A stretch of 64,000 nucleotides of DNA from Neonectria sp. B-13 (taxonomy: Eukaryota > Ascomycota > Sordariomycetes > Hypocreales > Nectriaceae). The DNA is taken from positions 744,420 to 808,419 of the forward strand of contig NOKP01000011.1 of assembly GCA_002682825.1 (NCBI GenBank). Reading direction: 5' to 3'. Both the position numbers and the translations under genes were made by a program. Below are positions 12,270 through 23,193 of the stretch, piece by piece. The notes beneath the pieces are model-generated. The model saw only the letters and a program-made list of their open reading frames with translations. It was not told the DNA's origin and made no database searches. The stretch's first letter is position 1. The number at the start of each line of letters is the position of its first letter.

Positions 12270-13200
12270 ACAACAAGCCGGGGCGCTCCCAAAGAGGTCT
12301 ACGACAGACCTCGTGGCTGCCCTAGTCCACGGCATCGAGGAAGCATTTGCTCGCAAGAAGGTGGCCACCCTAGTCATGATGGATATCTAAGGCGCGTTCG
12401 ATACTGTCCTGCGCAACAGACTGATATTGCGACCTCGGGAACAAGGCTGGCCCGAACATCTCGCACAATGGGCTGGATCTTTCATGGATGACCGATTTGT
12501 TTACGTCAGATACTAAGATACTATCCCCCCGCTCTCTCCCCTCCAGTGTGGTCTCCCTTAGGGATCGCCGGCATCACCGATCCTCTTTCTGCTGTATAGA
12601 GCCCATCTACCGACTAAGCAACCCTCAAGGCAGGTTCAGCTATGCAGACGAAACAGGCATCCTATGCATAGGCAACACGGTAGAAGAAACGGCGGCGGTG
12701 GCATCAAGATCTGTCGAAGAAATGGTCCGCTGGGGCGCAACGAATGGGGTATCTTTCGACCCTAAGAAGACAGAAGTCATGCACTTCTCTCAGAGCAAAC
12801 TCGAAACTGCACCAGCAATACGCCATAGTGATATTGAGAAATACCCTGAGATAGCAATACACTGGCTAGGCATCTGGCTAGACAGCAGCCTATCATTCTG
12901 AGTCTACGTAGAGAAATGGACGGCTAAAGCTTAGGCTGTCGCCTACCATCTGCGAGGACTCACCAACACGATACACGGTCCGCTGCCCAGTGCTATACGG
13001 ACTGCTGTTAGGGCATGCGTCGAACTGGTCCTGCTCTATGGCGCTGAAGTATGGTACCCGGGTGTAACCCGACCGCGGTGGAACCAACCCTCCAAAGACC
13101 AGTCGTCAAGCACTGGACATCTCCTGCGGAGAATGAACAAGGCCATCGACCAATCCATTCTTGTCAAGTGTCTACTCAAAGTGCTACATAGGAAGAAGAA
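12270..13200 (+). mobile_element. decayed non-LTR retrotransposon (LINE, Tad-like) reverse transcriptase
   Basis: Reading across frames gives successive RT blocks: TTDLVAALVHGIEEAFARKK, then GAFDTVLRNRLI after an in-frame TAA at about 12388, then LQCGLP/GSPASPILF, then FSYADETGILC (the YADD-like catalytic motif, here ADET), then SFDPKKTEVMHFS and WLGIWLDSSLSF, followed by EKWTAKA and LYGAEVWYPG. Several stops and frame changes interrupt it, so it is inactive. Stops such as TAA in the place of a CAG/CAA codon fit C-to-T mutation as in RIP. The 5' part and the ends are not identified; DNA from 11990 to 12270 may also belong to it. Confidence 0.8.
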
Positions 13201-13638
13201 TTCATCCGCCGCAGTTTTCGTCTAAGAGACACCCGCATTGCTAACCGCTGTCTTCCTGCCGCGAGGTAAAGGTGGTTCCTGAACTGTACACTAATAGGCC
13301 ATGACGGCTAGAATCGCAGTATTACGGCGGCATCGTTCATCCTCGACTGTGTTAGCGCTTCAAACAAGTATCTCTGGCTGGGGTGAACATTACTATCATC
13401 GAGTAGTGGCTCAGGTGGCTCGTTAAAGGGCAAATTCGGTGTCGTCTCTCAACTCGGTTTTTCTTCGGCCTTCCCGTGTCAAAGCCATACGCCAGTATCG
13501 CAGAGGCATCACGGCGTGAGAGGCAGGAGTATTTCGGATAAGTCTCGGATGTTCAACACACATATCCAAGTGGCACGGCTGGGCTTGATGCTTCATCCGC
13601 ACCTACGGTCATTGTCACCCTTCTTCGCCATCGTCGTC

Positions 13639-15981
13639 ATGTCCGAACCTAGTTCTCCAGCTTCAGGCTTCAGCTTGCTCCTTGCAAGGGCCGGGGAAAT
13701 GGACAAGAGGCTCACGGTTCTTGAGACACTGTTTCATACCAAGACAAGTCAACAAAAACGAGCCACGCGAAGTGCAGCCCGAGACAAAGAACAAACCGAA
13801 GACGGCATTGAACCGCCGGCGTGGGTAGAACACGCAGAAAAAATCACAGATATATTCGAGGAGCCCAGAGACGAGTTACGGGCGCTGCGCTCTGATGTGC
13901 AAGCCATCGCATGCCACGCTCAGAGGAACAGCACACCGGTCGCAGACGCACCTACACCAGCGGAAGCGCAGCATCATGACGCAGCCGATGCACTCCACGG
14001 TTTAGGAACGAGTCGAGATGACAACCAAATCAAAGCGAACGCACCCCGAGACCGCGACACGGCCGGGACCGCAACATCAATCACAGACAACACAGACATC
14101 ACATCACCCGACAGCACGTTATCGGGCACATCACCGAAGTGTTCGCTCACACCTGCCGACATGGGAGAAAGGCTGGTGTCGGCATTGGAAGAGATCATCA
14201 CCCGTGACGATTTCGACAATGTCATCTCGCTTCTCGAATTCCCTGTTGACCCGGCTAAATTCAAGCCCGAGCCTGACGTGCACGAGGAGGACTGTCAATA
14301 TACGAGCTGTATTTATAAGCCCGGCCCAAAGGACGAAGGCTTTGCGAAGGTGCACATCTCGAAACGCGAATCCTACTTCAAACCGCCAGATTTCTCCAAA
14401 CCGGTCGAGAAACCGACTATCGAGCAAGCCAAGAAGTTCATCGAAGACGTCACCTTGAATCCACCAAAGCAGCCTGTTCCGGGCTATTGCGGTCACGCGG
14501 AAAACGCATTCTGGGGGAGCGCACTCAATCCAGGGCCTGCCATTTTTGAGAACCCAGACCTCCAACACCTGCATTCTCCATACCTTCACGTCGGCGCAGA
14601 CCGCTCCGCGACCCCCTTTCATATTGAAGACTTCGGCTGTGAAGGCAACTATGACACAAGCCTAAGACGTTGCGGCCTCTGGTCCTGCAACTTGGTTCTT
14701 GACGGATGGGAACTATGGATCTTCATTGCGGATTACCACACAGACAAGTTTGAGAAGTTCATCGACACCCACTGGGAGTGCAACTTACGTCAAAGCCTGT
14801 TGATTGCGCCGTCGAGGCTCGAGAGAGAGAGAATCGACTACACAATCCGCGTTATTGGGCCTGGGAAAATGGCTGTCACCAGGCCACGACAATATCATGC
14901 AGTTGTTAATTACGGCCCCTGTGCCGCTCAGTCAACAAACGTCCTCCTCTTCGGAAGAAAACCGATTTCGGAAAACTTGACCCTGTCCGCTGAATGTGAC
15001 CTGACCAAGGCACATGACCGGCACAGCGTTTGTCTCGCCTCTCCGCCCCAGAGGACAAAGTTATCATCAGGGCAGCCACTGCTAGAGATGCCACCGCCAG
15101 AGATGCCATTGTCAGAGACGTCACTGCCAGAGACGTCACTGCCAGAGCCGTCACTGCCAGAGAGGCCACCACGCAAGAGGCACGCACCGGAAGAACCCCA
15201 GCCAACGGCGCGGGCAATACGCGCATGCACCGCAGCCACAAGAAGTTTGGCTGAGCTAGAGGCGACCGTTCGGGCAGCGGATCCTTTCTGCAACATTCCC
15301 CAAGTGGACTTCTCAGATTTACCTGAGCTACAACTAGCTGTCTTCAAAATTACGGCTACAGTTCAAAGCTCACTAGCGATCGAGCAATTCGTCTCCCTCG
15401 TCCACGAATGGAGGCGCCAAGACGTTAACATAATAATCGTGGAACCTAGCAACGCAACGCCGTTAGAATTGCAGATGAGGTTCTTGAAGCTAAGCGTTGG
15501 ACGGTCAAAATTGTCCATGTTTCGAGTTCGGCTTGCTCAGCTGTGCCTCGCTAGAGAAGCCGATAAAGAAAAGGAACAGCGCTGCCAACAACGCCTTGGC
15601 ACAACGTCATTGAACAAATTCGCGAATCGGATAGGCCTAAGCCGAGAAGAATTGCGTTACCACCTTCAAGAGGGCAGAGCGTGCGCCCAGGTTTGTGGCC
15701 CCTATGATGGGTTGCTGCCTTTCCTGTTTTTGCCGTCCAGAAACACTTTCAAGATCAAAAGATCCCAGTGGAGGGAGCTTCGAGGCGAACGTCTAAAAGC
15801 ATTCCATCGCCTCTTGAACAACGACTACGTCAAGGATCTTTGCTCAGCCGGGAGAATTCTTCAGGACATGGTGGTGTTTGGATCACGGCATGTTTTCGAA
15901 TGGGAGGAAGAAAGGCTCGATCTACACACTATGAATCGTGCCTCGGCACTCGGAAGGATAGCGATGGGCAGGCGGTGCTGA
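13639..15981 (+). CDS. JmjC-domain protein (KDM4-like Fe(II)/2-oxoglutarate fold)
   Basis: One intact 780-aa exon. The frame is open upstream to 13516, but the ATG at 13639 (MSEPSSPASGF) begins the plausible coding part. Residues about 325-435 resemble a JmjC core: PFHIEDF supplies the HxE metal ligands (His328, Glu330) and QYHAVVNYGPCAAQSTN the distal His (His420), as in KDM4-type demethylases. An acidic, low-complexity N-terminus precedes it. After the core lies an imperfect Pro-Glu-rich run of about 5-residue units (LPETS-like; DNA about 15078-15170), then a helical C-terminal half of unknown type. No JmjN, PHD or Tudor domain is seen. It lies just after the LINE remnant but has no stops. 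Demethylase activity is inferred only. Confidence 0.75.
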   Translation: MSEPSSPASGFSLLLARAGEMDKRLTVLETLFHTKTSQQKRATRSAARDKEQTEDGIEPPAWVEHAEKITDIFEEPRDELRALRSDVQAIACHAQRNSTPVADAPTPAEAQHHDAADALHGLGTSRDDNQIKANAPRDRDTAGTATSITDNTDITSPDSTLSGTSPKCSLTPADMGERLVSALEEIITRDDFDNVISLLEFPVDPAKFKPEPDVHEEDCQYTSCIYKPGPKDEGFAKVHISKRESYFKPPDFSKPVEKPTIEQAKKFIEDVTLNPPKQPVPGYCGHAENAFWGSALNPGPAIFENPDLQHLHSPYLHVGADRSATPFHIEDFGCEGNYDTSLRRCGLWSCNLVLDGWELWIFIADYHTDKFEKFIDTHWECNLRQSLLIAPSRLERERIDYTIRVIGPGKMAVTRPRQYHAVVNYGPCAAQSTNVLLFGRKPISENLTLSAECDLTKAHDRHSVCLASPPQRTKLSSGQPLLEMPPPEMPLSETSLPETSLPEPSLPERPPRKRHAPEEPQPTARAIRACTAATRSLAELEATVRAADPFCNIPQVDFSDLPELQLAVFKITATVQSSLAIEQFVSLVHEWRRQDVNIIIVEPSNATPLELQMRFLKLSVGRSKLSMFRVRLAQLCLAREADKEKEQRCQQRLGTTSLNKFANRIGLSREELRYHLQEGRACAQVCGPYDGLLPFLFLPSRNTFKIKRSQWRELRGERLKAFHRLLNNDYVKDLCSAGRILQDMVVFGSRHVFEWEEERLDLHTMNRASALGRIAMGRRC
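15059..15172 (+). repeat. imperfect 15-bp coding repeat in the JmjC gene
   Basis: About seven degenerate units of the type ccagagacgtcactg encode a run of Leu-Pro-Glu-Thr/Met/Pro-Ser/Pro residues. It is a likely flexible linker and a site for length variation. Confidence 0.7.
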
Positions 15982-16111
15982 ATTGGCAAACGGCACAATT
16001 ACAACCCCAGGTTTACATTTACAGGCGTCAATACTGTCCCTCTCGAATCCTGATGATGCTCCGTGTCTAATGTTATAATATATCCTACAAGTAACTTTGA
16101 AATGATGGCTT

Positions 16112-17171
16112 CTATGAAATAGTGCATACAATCTTGCCTGCGTTACTGGCTGCCTCCAAGTCCCTGTGAGCCTTCTGAACCTCCTCCCACGGTAAGACAG
16201 TGTCCAAGATGATTTTCAGTTTACCCTCCTGGAAATGGGGCAGATACTCCTCCAACCGGTCCCGGAGCCTTCCCTGATAATCTTCATCGCGGCTCCGCAA
16301 CGTGCTGCCTTCAATGCGTATGCGCTTATACAAGATCTGCGAAATATCTGCACTCTTGACGATGTTGCCGCTCAGTATGCCGAGGAGGACAATTCGACAA
16401 TCCCGAGCTGCAACATCTAGGTTCATCTGGAAGTAGTCCGGTCCGATGAAATCGACAATGAAATCAACGCCTTTACCGTCGGTCTTTTTGTTGATTTCTT
16501 TTGCCCAGTCCTGCGTCTTATAGTTGAAGGCTGCCGTAGCACCAAGCTGAGACGTGATGAAGTCGCATTTCTCTTGAGAACCGGCGGTAGCGTAGATGGC
16601 AGAAGCGCCGGCGATGCGGGAGAGCTGAATACCTGCAATAGAGACTCCAGATGCTCCTGCGTGCCAGAGGATAGATTTTCCTTTCATGAAGCCAAGTACT
16701 CCATGTAGAGCTTGCGTAGCCGTGATCCAGCTCTCCGGCAAGGCAGCACACTCTTCAAAGCTCAGGGAAGAAGGCTTGTGAAGCAGCATCTTGGCACTGA
16801 CGGCGATGTACTCGGCGTACGCGCCGCCATATGCCAACCCGAAAACTTCGTCGGAAAGCTTAAAGTCCCCATGGTCTCCGGGGCCAAAAGACTCGATGTT
16901 TCCGCTAAACTCAACACCGAGTGTCTTGGGGGCTTGCGGGGGTAGGGGGTACAGCCCTTGCCGTTGGTAAATGTCCATGCGGTTGATGCCAAAGGCTTTG
17001 ATCTTGACGATGACCTGGCCTTGACCGGGTGCAGGCTTGGGAGTATTCGCATTGATAAACAAAGCATCAACATCGCCTTTTCCGCCCCGAATATCTGAGA
17101 CGAGTTAGTTTCAGTTGAAATTTCAGTGAGATGTTATAAACTGTACCAATTGCTCTCATGGTAGTCGCCAT
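16112..17171 (-). CDS. quinone oxidoreductase-like medium-chain dehydrogenase/reductase
   Basis: Exons 17171..17147 and 17094..16112 (intron 17146..17095, 52 bp) give 335 aa starting MATTMRAIDIRGGKGD. The N-terminal GroES-like half includes FGINRMDIYQRQG and LGVEFSGNI; the Rossmann half has WHAGASGVSIAGIQL, matching the NADPH loop of zeta-crystallin/PIG3-type reductases. The structural and catalytic zinc ligands of alcohol dehydrogenases are absent, as usual in this subgroup. It probably reduces quinones or enones using NADPH. A further in-frame ATG at 17210 would add 13 basic residues (MHRILRAAQTTNR), a possible mitochondrial presequence. The next genes on the right (reductase, MFS transporter) may be functionally related. 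Confidence 0.9.
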
Positions 17172-17210
17172 CCTATTTGTGGTTTGAGCAGCGCGAAGAA
17201 TACGGTGCAT

Positions 17211-18089
17211 GGATTGAATAGGTAAAGTATGGATGTTTGAAAGCTCACGAGATGAATTGTTATGTGTTAAAGGTACATCGACGTCATTACTTAATATATA
17301 TAAAAAACACCAACCCTTTCTCATGCTTCGGTTTCAGCGGGTGCGATACCATCGCTGATAAATTCATACGGCAAATCGGCAATTGCTGTTTTGGCAGTGA
17401 GCCTTGAGTAGGGCAGCACGATGACGTAGTTTTTCGGCAAACACTCGCCGCTGCACAGGATTTAGCACTAAGAATACGGAAACAGTGCAACTACTCCATA
17501 ATTTTTAGAGGGAAAACTAGGGGAGGAGCGGCTAGATAATCCATTGAACGGGACAGCCGAACCGAAACAATCCGAATTTCACAAAACAAAACAAAACAAA
17601 AAGATAAGAAAAGTTGCTCATTCCGAATCACCCGACATGGCGTTACACGGGACCACCTTAAAAAGCCATGCTACAGTACTTGGCAACCCTAATATCCCAG
17701 GATTCTCGCTCGTAACGCCGATTCGCCGGGCCTAAACTTCGTACCCGCACACGCATTTCCATGTCTGTGTAAGTGGCGTTTCGCGACCACGCGATTTCAG
17801 CATCCTGGTCTGCAGGCTGCTGGATGTATGCAAGGTCGTCTAGGAAATAGCTGGGCAATCGCTGCAGCGGCAAAACCTATAGGTACCGTGACTACTCGTT
17901 TCTAGAATTCCTCATAGCCCGCGCCTGGTAGTCCGTACATTTCAAGAAGATACAGCGGATAAGGTAAATTCAGCCATGTAGAGAAAGAAACCAGAGCTAC
18001 TTGGAATCACTGCGGGGATGGAGGTCGCGATGGTCACGACAAATCATACGCAGCGTATGCATACCCGCAGGGTTAATGAGCCAACGGAA
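17211..18089. other. intergenic, no gene seen
   Basis: The upstream DNA of the oxidoreductase is AT-rich near 17290. A short AAAAC tandem (ACAAAACAAAACAAAAC) lies at about 17581-17600. No open frame here has recognisable features. Confidence 0.5.
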
Positions 18090-18560
18090 CTATAGCTTGT
18101 TGACTGTGGGAAGATGAAGCAGCACGCTAATCATGCCCAAGCCAACGCCCCCGGCGGCCGGGGTCACAAGGATGTAGCCTAGGCTAGCGGCGAAGGTCGG
18201 CGAGGCCGGACCGTATAGCAGGAAGATGCCCATGAGAATAGTCCCAAACACCTGCATCAGAAGAAACTTGGGGTTGTTGCACCGTAGGTGAGCCATGACG
18301 TATGTAAACAAGCCCCATGCAAGCGCTATGCATATGCTCATGGGGACGGAGATCCCCGAGCAGGTAGACGAACAAGATGGCTGCCGGGGGGGAGATGTAC
18401 AGCGCTATCGCGGCGAAGTATGCGGCGACGCCCAGCGTGTTGAGGGCGGGTTGAACAAATGCGAGGAGTATCGCGACCCAAGCTGCCCCGGCAGCTACAG
18501 AAAATTGTTGAAAGACAAAGTAGAATACTGCTTCGATGACGTGCCATCGTTACAAATTCA
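18090..18560 (-). pseudogene. ArAE_2_N-type membrane protein remnant (fusaric-acid-resistance-like)
   Basis: Reading from about 18540 downward gives FYFVFQQFSVAAGAAWVAIL, then QPALNTLGVAAYFAAIALYI and SPPAAILFVYLLG. A single extra base in a GGGG run near 18360 shifts the frame. It continues as ISVPMSICIALAWGLFTYV, MAHLRCNNPKFLLMQVFGTI and LLYGPASPTFAASLG before a stop at 18090. The order and wording fit the N-terminal six-helix domain of the fungal aromatic-acid-exporter-like family. The large remainder of the protein is missing, so this is a truncated, frameshifted relic. Confidence 0.72.
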
Positions 18561-18735
18561 TTAGAAATACACATCGTAGATTTGTGGCCAATCGAGTCTA
18601 CGGTTGTCGCATTGCGGGATCCTCAATTCGGCTTTAGTGGTGCCAATTCGGGGACATCCACCCACAACCCGGGCCCGGCGGTCTGACCATCATCGATAAC
18701 TACACCTTCACGGTCTCCAGGTTCTGGATCAAAGG

Positions 18736-18742
18736 TATAAAA
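18736..18742 (+). promoter_or_regulatory. TATA-like element
   Basis: TATAAAA lies 158 bp before the reductase ATG at 18894. It is a plausible core-promoter element by position only. Confidence 0.4.
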
Positions 18743-18893
18743 TCCTCAAATAACCACTGCTATATTGACCTCAGAACAGATATTCGTTGCAACAATTTTC
18801 AACCAGGAACGCGGTAAACTAAGACCTGCGTATCACTTATCATCTCATCCAGCCCATCTCTACTTCGACTCACCTCGACTCACACAAATCATC

Positions 18894-19952
18894 ATGGCTC
18901 AGAGAGTGCTATTGACGGGTGCAAACGGGTTCATCGCCCAGCACATCCTATCCCAACTTCTTGACGCTGGTCACTCCGTTCGGGCGGTTGTCCGTAGTCA
19001 AGCCAAGGCCGACCAACTACGTGGTTCTTTTGCCAAGGACGTCTCCCTGCAGAAGCTGGACTTCGCCTTGGTGCCCGACATCACGGCCCCCTCTGCCTTT
19101 GACAATGCATTGGCCTCAAAACCACCGTTCGATACAGTTCTCCACACCGCGTCGCCTTTCAACTATCGCCAGGTCACGAATAATCTCGAGTTTCTTGAGC
19201 CCGCTCAAAAGGGCACCGTCGAGATCTTGCAAGGCATCACCCGCGTAGCGCCGAGCGTTAAGCGGGTCGTCTTGACCAGCTCCATCGCTTCGGTCATGGA
19301 CTTCTCTGCGCCCAAGGAAACCAACCCGGCCAAGATCTATACCGCCGAAGACTGGAATCCGACCACCTGGGAGGCTGCCCTATCGGCAACAGTCATAAAC
19401 ACCGCATACGTTGCCAGCAAAAAGTTTGCCGAGAAGGCCGCGTGGGACTTCATCGCCGACAAGAAGCCGGGCTTTGACCTCGTCGTCATCAACCCGACCA
19501 TGGTCTACGGGCCACTCTACGACCCTGCCATCTTTGGCAGCCCGCAGGAATTGAACCAGAGCAACTTTGGCCTGTGGAACAACTTTCTCAGGTCAGATCT
19601 GAGTTCTTCCTCCCCAATCCCGGCCAACACGCTGCACCTATATGCCGACGTTCGTGACGTGGCCCGCGCCCACGTGCTATCCGTAACTACACCGGAAGCG
19701 AGCGGCAAGCGATTCATCATCAGCGCCGGCAGGATCTCAAATCAGCGCATCGCCAACATCTTCAGACACGCCCTGAAAGCTCTCGAGAGTAGGATCCCGA
19801 AGGGAGAACCCGAGAAGGAGGCGTTGCCAGAGGGATCGTATGGCGCCGACTCGTCGCCAGCGCAAAACGTACTCGGCTTGAAGTTTCACAGTGAGGAAGA
19901 TACTTTCGCACAGGTTGCTAAACAACTTGTACAGATTGAGGAGCGATCCTAA
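18894..19952 (+). CDS. NAD(P)-dependent epimerase/dihydroflavonol-4-reductase-like ketoreductase
   Basis: Single exon, 352 aa. It is an extended short-chain dehydrogenase: the N-terminal Rossmann motif TGANGFIAQHI (GxxGxxA variant), the active-site Ser in VLTSSIASV, and the catalytic pair in TAYVASKKFAEKAAW (YxxxK). VINPTMVYGP and DVRDVARAHV are the usual downstream blocks. The family (GRE2-like aldehyde/ketone reductases) uses NADPH to reduce small carbonyls. The frame is open upstream to 18765, but the ATG at 18894 places the Rossmann motif at residue 8, as normal. The preceding ArAE relic and following MFS gene suggest a metabolic or detoxification context. Confidence 0.9.
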   Translation: MAQRVLLTGANGFIAQHILSQLLDAGHSVRAVVRSQAKADQLRGSFAKDVSLQKLDFALVPDITAPSAFDNALASKPPFDTVLHTASPFNYRQVTNNLEFLEPAQKGTVEILQGITRVAPSVKRVVLTSSIASVMDFSAPKETNPAKIYTAEDWNPTTWEAALSATVINTAYVASKKFAEKAAWDFIADKKPGFDLVVINPTMVYGPLYDPAIFGSPQELNQSNFGLWNNFLRSDLSSSSPIPANTLHLYADVRDVARAHVLSVTTPEASGKRFIISAGRISNQRIANIFRHALKALESRIPKGEPEKEALPEGSYGADSSPAQNVLGLKFHSEEDTFAQVAKQLVQIEERS

Positions 19953-21400
19953 AACAAGTAGAATCTGGCCTTGATCTGTTTATTTAGATTGTAGATTTGG
20001 TGTAATGCGGATAGCTGTTTAATTAGATTCATTTGATTACGTGTTTGCGTTTTGAATATTCTCGATCCCGAGCCTCGCCAACCTCTCTGATTTCCTTGGG
20101 ATCTTATGAAGCCATTGTAAGCTCACATCTACTCCTAGTACCCGGGGAATGGCTTACATGCCGATTCCAACAACGCAGTACGTGGCGTACCAAAAGCTAA
20201 CGTCTCCTGCATACTGACCATCCTTCGGGGACCACCATTCACTGGCCACAGTGTGAAGACCCTCAAATATATGGTAAATGGCTTCCAAAGCCCTGCTTGG
20301 TCTCCCCGCAGTCGTTCCAGGCGAGTCGCATTGGTATGAAGAATGTTCTAAACATTAATGTGGCATTCTATCACAGATGAAGCCAATTCTAGAGAAGATA
20401 GAAGACGGCTTATATAGATTGAAACTGGAATATCATTGTTGGCTAATGAATTGGAAATAGGTTAACCGTTGTTAGATAATGATTTATACTCTTAAATGGC
20501 CGGTTTGCCCAAAGTCATGCTCTATTCGAGGGGATATCCCAACTCGAGCCTCATGAGTTGGCCGAATCGAGCTAGTTGAAGTAAGTGTCGTTCGCTCAAA
20601 CTCCTTGTCTGATAAATGGGGGGTTGATAGGTGTTATGCTGGTTGTGAAGTGGCTCTAAGTCTGAACAGAATGGCTCTGTGGAATGTACCATTCCGGCTC
20701 TGATCGTCCGCGACCAAAGCTACCAGCCGCACGTGCATCCCGCCCACAACCTAATACAAACCCATCCAACCTATATTTGAGAATAACCCCACGGACCTTC
20801 TCCACAATGAATCGGTTCCGGGGCATTTGCTGCATCGTTCTAGAATACGCCCTTGGTAAATGACGTAGGCAGCATGACATAGGCCCTCACAGGCTAGATC
20901 CTAACAGGGCAAAGCGGGCCCGGACATGCCGTGCCTTTAGCCGTGCTTGGGTCCACAATTGCATGCAGTCAGTGCCGTGATGCCGGAGCCACGATGCCGG
21001 CGCCGTAGCCCCAAGCTAAAAGTGAGTTTGTCAGAGTTCTGTCAGCCGCATTGATGCTATGTCAACAGGGTCCTATCTGATCTATTGGTCCCAACAGTCA
21101 GCTCAAACAGCCCACATCGATTGCGAAATAGCTTCCTTTGCGACCGGTGGAAACATCCAAGTTGTACCATGCATTCAAAGCCTGTTGACCGGCTATCCCA
21201 TTCCGATGAGATTCTCGTATGAGTGCTGAAATTAGTCAAGGCCCAAAGAAACAATGACATCATATCGTATACCAGTGTCCCGACAAGATGAGGCGTTGTA
21301 AGATATATCCTTAACGTATTTTCCTCGAAATCACCCAGATGTTGCAATAACCAGCATCCACCACCACCAACCCTCATTATATCTACACCACGAAGAAGCC
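19953..21400. other. intergenic, no gene seen
   Basis: This stretch between two plus-strand genes has no supported coding region. It is partly AT-rich (about 19980-20060 and 20380-20490). The final ~300 bp form the MFS promoter. Confidence 0.5.
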
Positions 21401-23193
21401 ATGGCTACCCGGAATGACCTCACGAGGCCGTTGTCTCTTCACTCCGCAACATCCCGCGACAGCACCACCCTCGAAGATGGAGCGAGTCTGTCGCAGTTAT
21501 CCTCGTCTGAGAGCGAGAACCTGGAGGATCTCCTCGACGGCCACCGTCCAAGTTTGCGTGAGATTAGATCTCACACTTCACGAACAAGATGCCAAAGCAA
21601 ACATCAGGAAGACTCGGGCACGACAACGAGTCTTGCTCCTACACCATCACGAATAGAAACCATCATCTCGGGCATTCGGTCGCGCCCCATCCCGGAATTT
21701 TCCCATCCATTGGCCAGCATGCCTACAGCGCAAAATTGCCTTGTCGACTTTGATGGAGCTGGGGATCCATATCGACCACTAAACTGGCCCACGCAGAAAA
21801 AGGTCCTGACTACACTTCTGTATGGCTTGATCACTATGTCAGCAACGTGGGCTTCCTCGTCGTACTCAGCAGGCACGGAACAGATCGCCAAAGAATTCCA
21901 CGTGTCGACGCAAGTAGCCACTCTAGGCACGACCCTCTATCTCTTCGGCTTCGGAATCGGACCTTTGCTCTGGGCCCCGCTAAGTGAGGTGTATGGCCGA
22001 AGGATACCAGTACTTACGCCCATGTTCATTGCTATCTGCTTCAGCTTTGCCACAGCTACAGCGAAAGATCTGCAGACAATAATGTTGACGCGATTTTGGG
22101 GGGGCTTTTTTGCTTCGGCGCCTATGACCAACACTGGAGGTGTCCTGGGTGACTTATTCTCGCCAGCTTGGAGAGGTGTTGCCCTAGCTGGGTATTCGAT
22201 GGCTATTGTTTGCGGTCCTGCTCTCGGTATGAATTTCACCTGTACCTATTTGTATGGTACATCCTGCTAACTATCCTAGGACCGGTCATATCTACAGTGG
22301 TTGCACAACAATCTTCATTAGGTTGGCGATGGACCGAGTATCTAACGGGCATCATTCAATCATGCATTCTTCTGATTGCCGCTCTATTCATCGACGAGAG
22401 TTACCCACCTCTGCTTCTCATCTATAAAGCTCAGCAGCTACGTCAAGAAACCGGCAATTGGGCACTTCATGCGCAATTTGAGGAGTGGAATATCACTTTT
22501 GGACAACTAGCACGAAAGTTTCTCATTCGTCCGATTCAGATTCTCTGCACACCAATCTGTTTTCTTTTGACATTATATGCTAGCTTCTGCTATGGCATTC
22601 TGTATATGCAACTAGGTGCGATCCCTATCATCTTTCACAAGGTACGAGGATGGGATTCGATTACAGCTGCTTTACCATTCCTGTCCATCATTGTGGGTGC
22701 GGCTTTTGGTTGTGGTATTAATATCTACAACCAATTTCGCTATAATAAGGCCTATTATGCAGCAGGAAGCAGGGCTGTTCCAGAGATGCGTCTACCGCCA
22801 ATGATGCTAGGTTCTCTTTTATTCTGTGGAAGTCAGTTCCTTATAGGATGGACAGCTGAATCGGATATCACTTGGGTTGCTCCCTGTATCGGGTTGGTAA
22901 TGCTAGGTATGGGCTTTTTTACCATTTTTCAAGCAGCACTCAACTACCTCGTCGACACATTTCAGCTTTATGCAGCTTCAGCGATCGGAGCAAATACGTT
23001 TATGCGATCATGTTTTGCTGGGGCCTTGCCACTCGTCGTAGGCCCTTTGTATAACAACCTAGGCGTGGGTCCCGGATCGAGCATTACAGGAGGATTTGCA
23101 GCAATATTGATTCCTGTTCCTTTTGCTTTTTACTTGCATGGGAAGAAGCTAAGGGCAGCTTCAAAGTGGTCTGACGGATCAGTCAATGCTTAA
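21401..23193 (+). CDS. MFS transporter, DHA1 polyamine/drug-type
   Basis: Exons 21401..22226 and 22280..23193 (intron 53 bp, GTATGA...CTAAC...CTAG) give 579 aa. A hydrophilic N-terminus of about 120 residues precedes 12 expected membrane segments. DPYRPLNWPTQKK is the usual lead-in of the fungal DHA1 family, and APLSEVYGRRIPVLTP is the loop 2-3 motif A. GGVLGDLFSPAWRGVALAGY and GPALGPVISTVV (across the splice) are the motif C region. It should be a plasma-membrane proton antiporter exporting a small molecule. Its substrate is unknown. Position next to the reductase is suggestive of a shared pathway. Confidence 0.93.
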
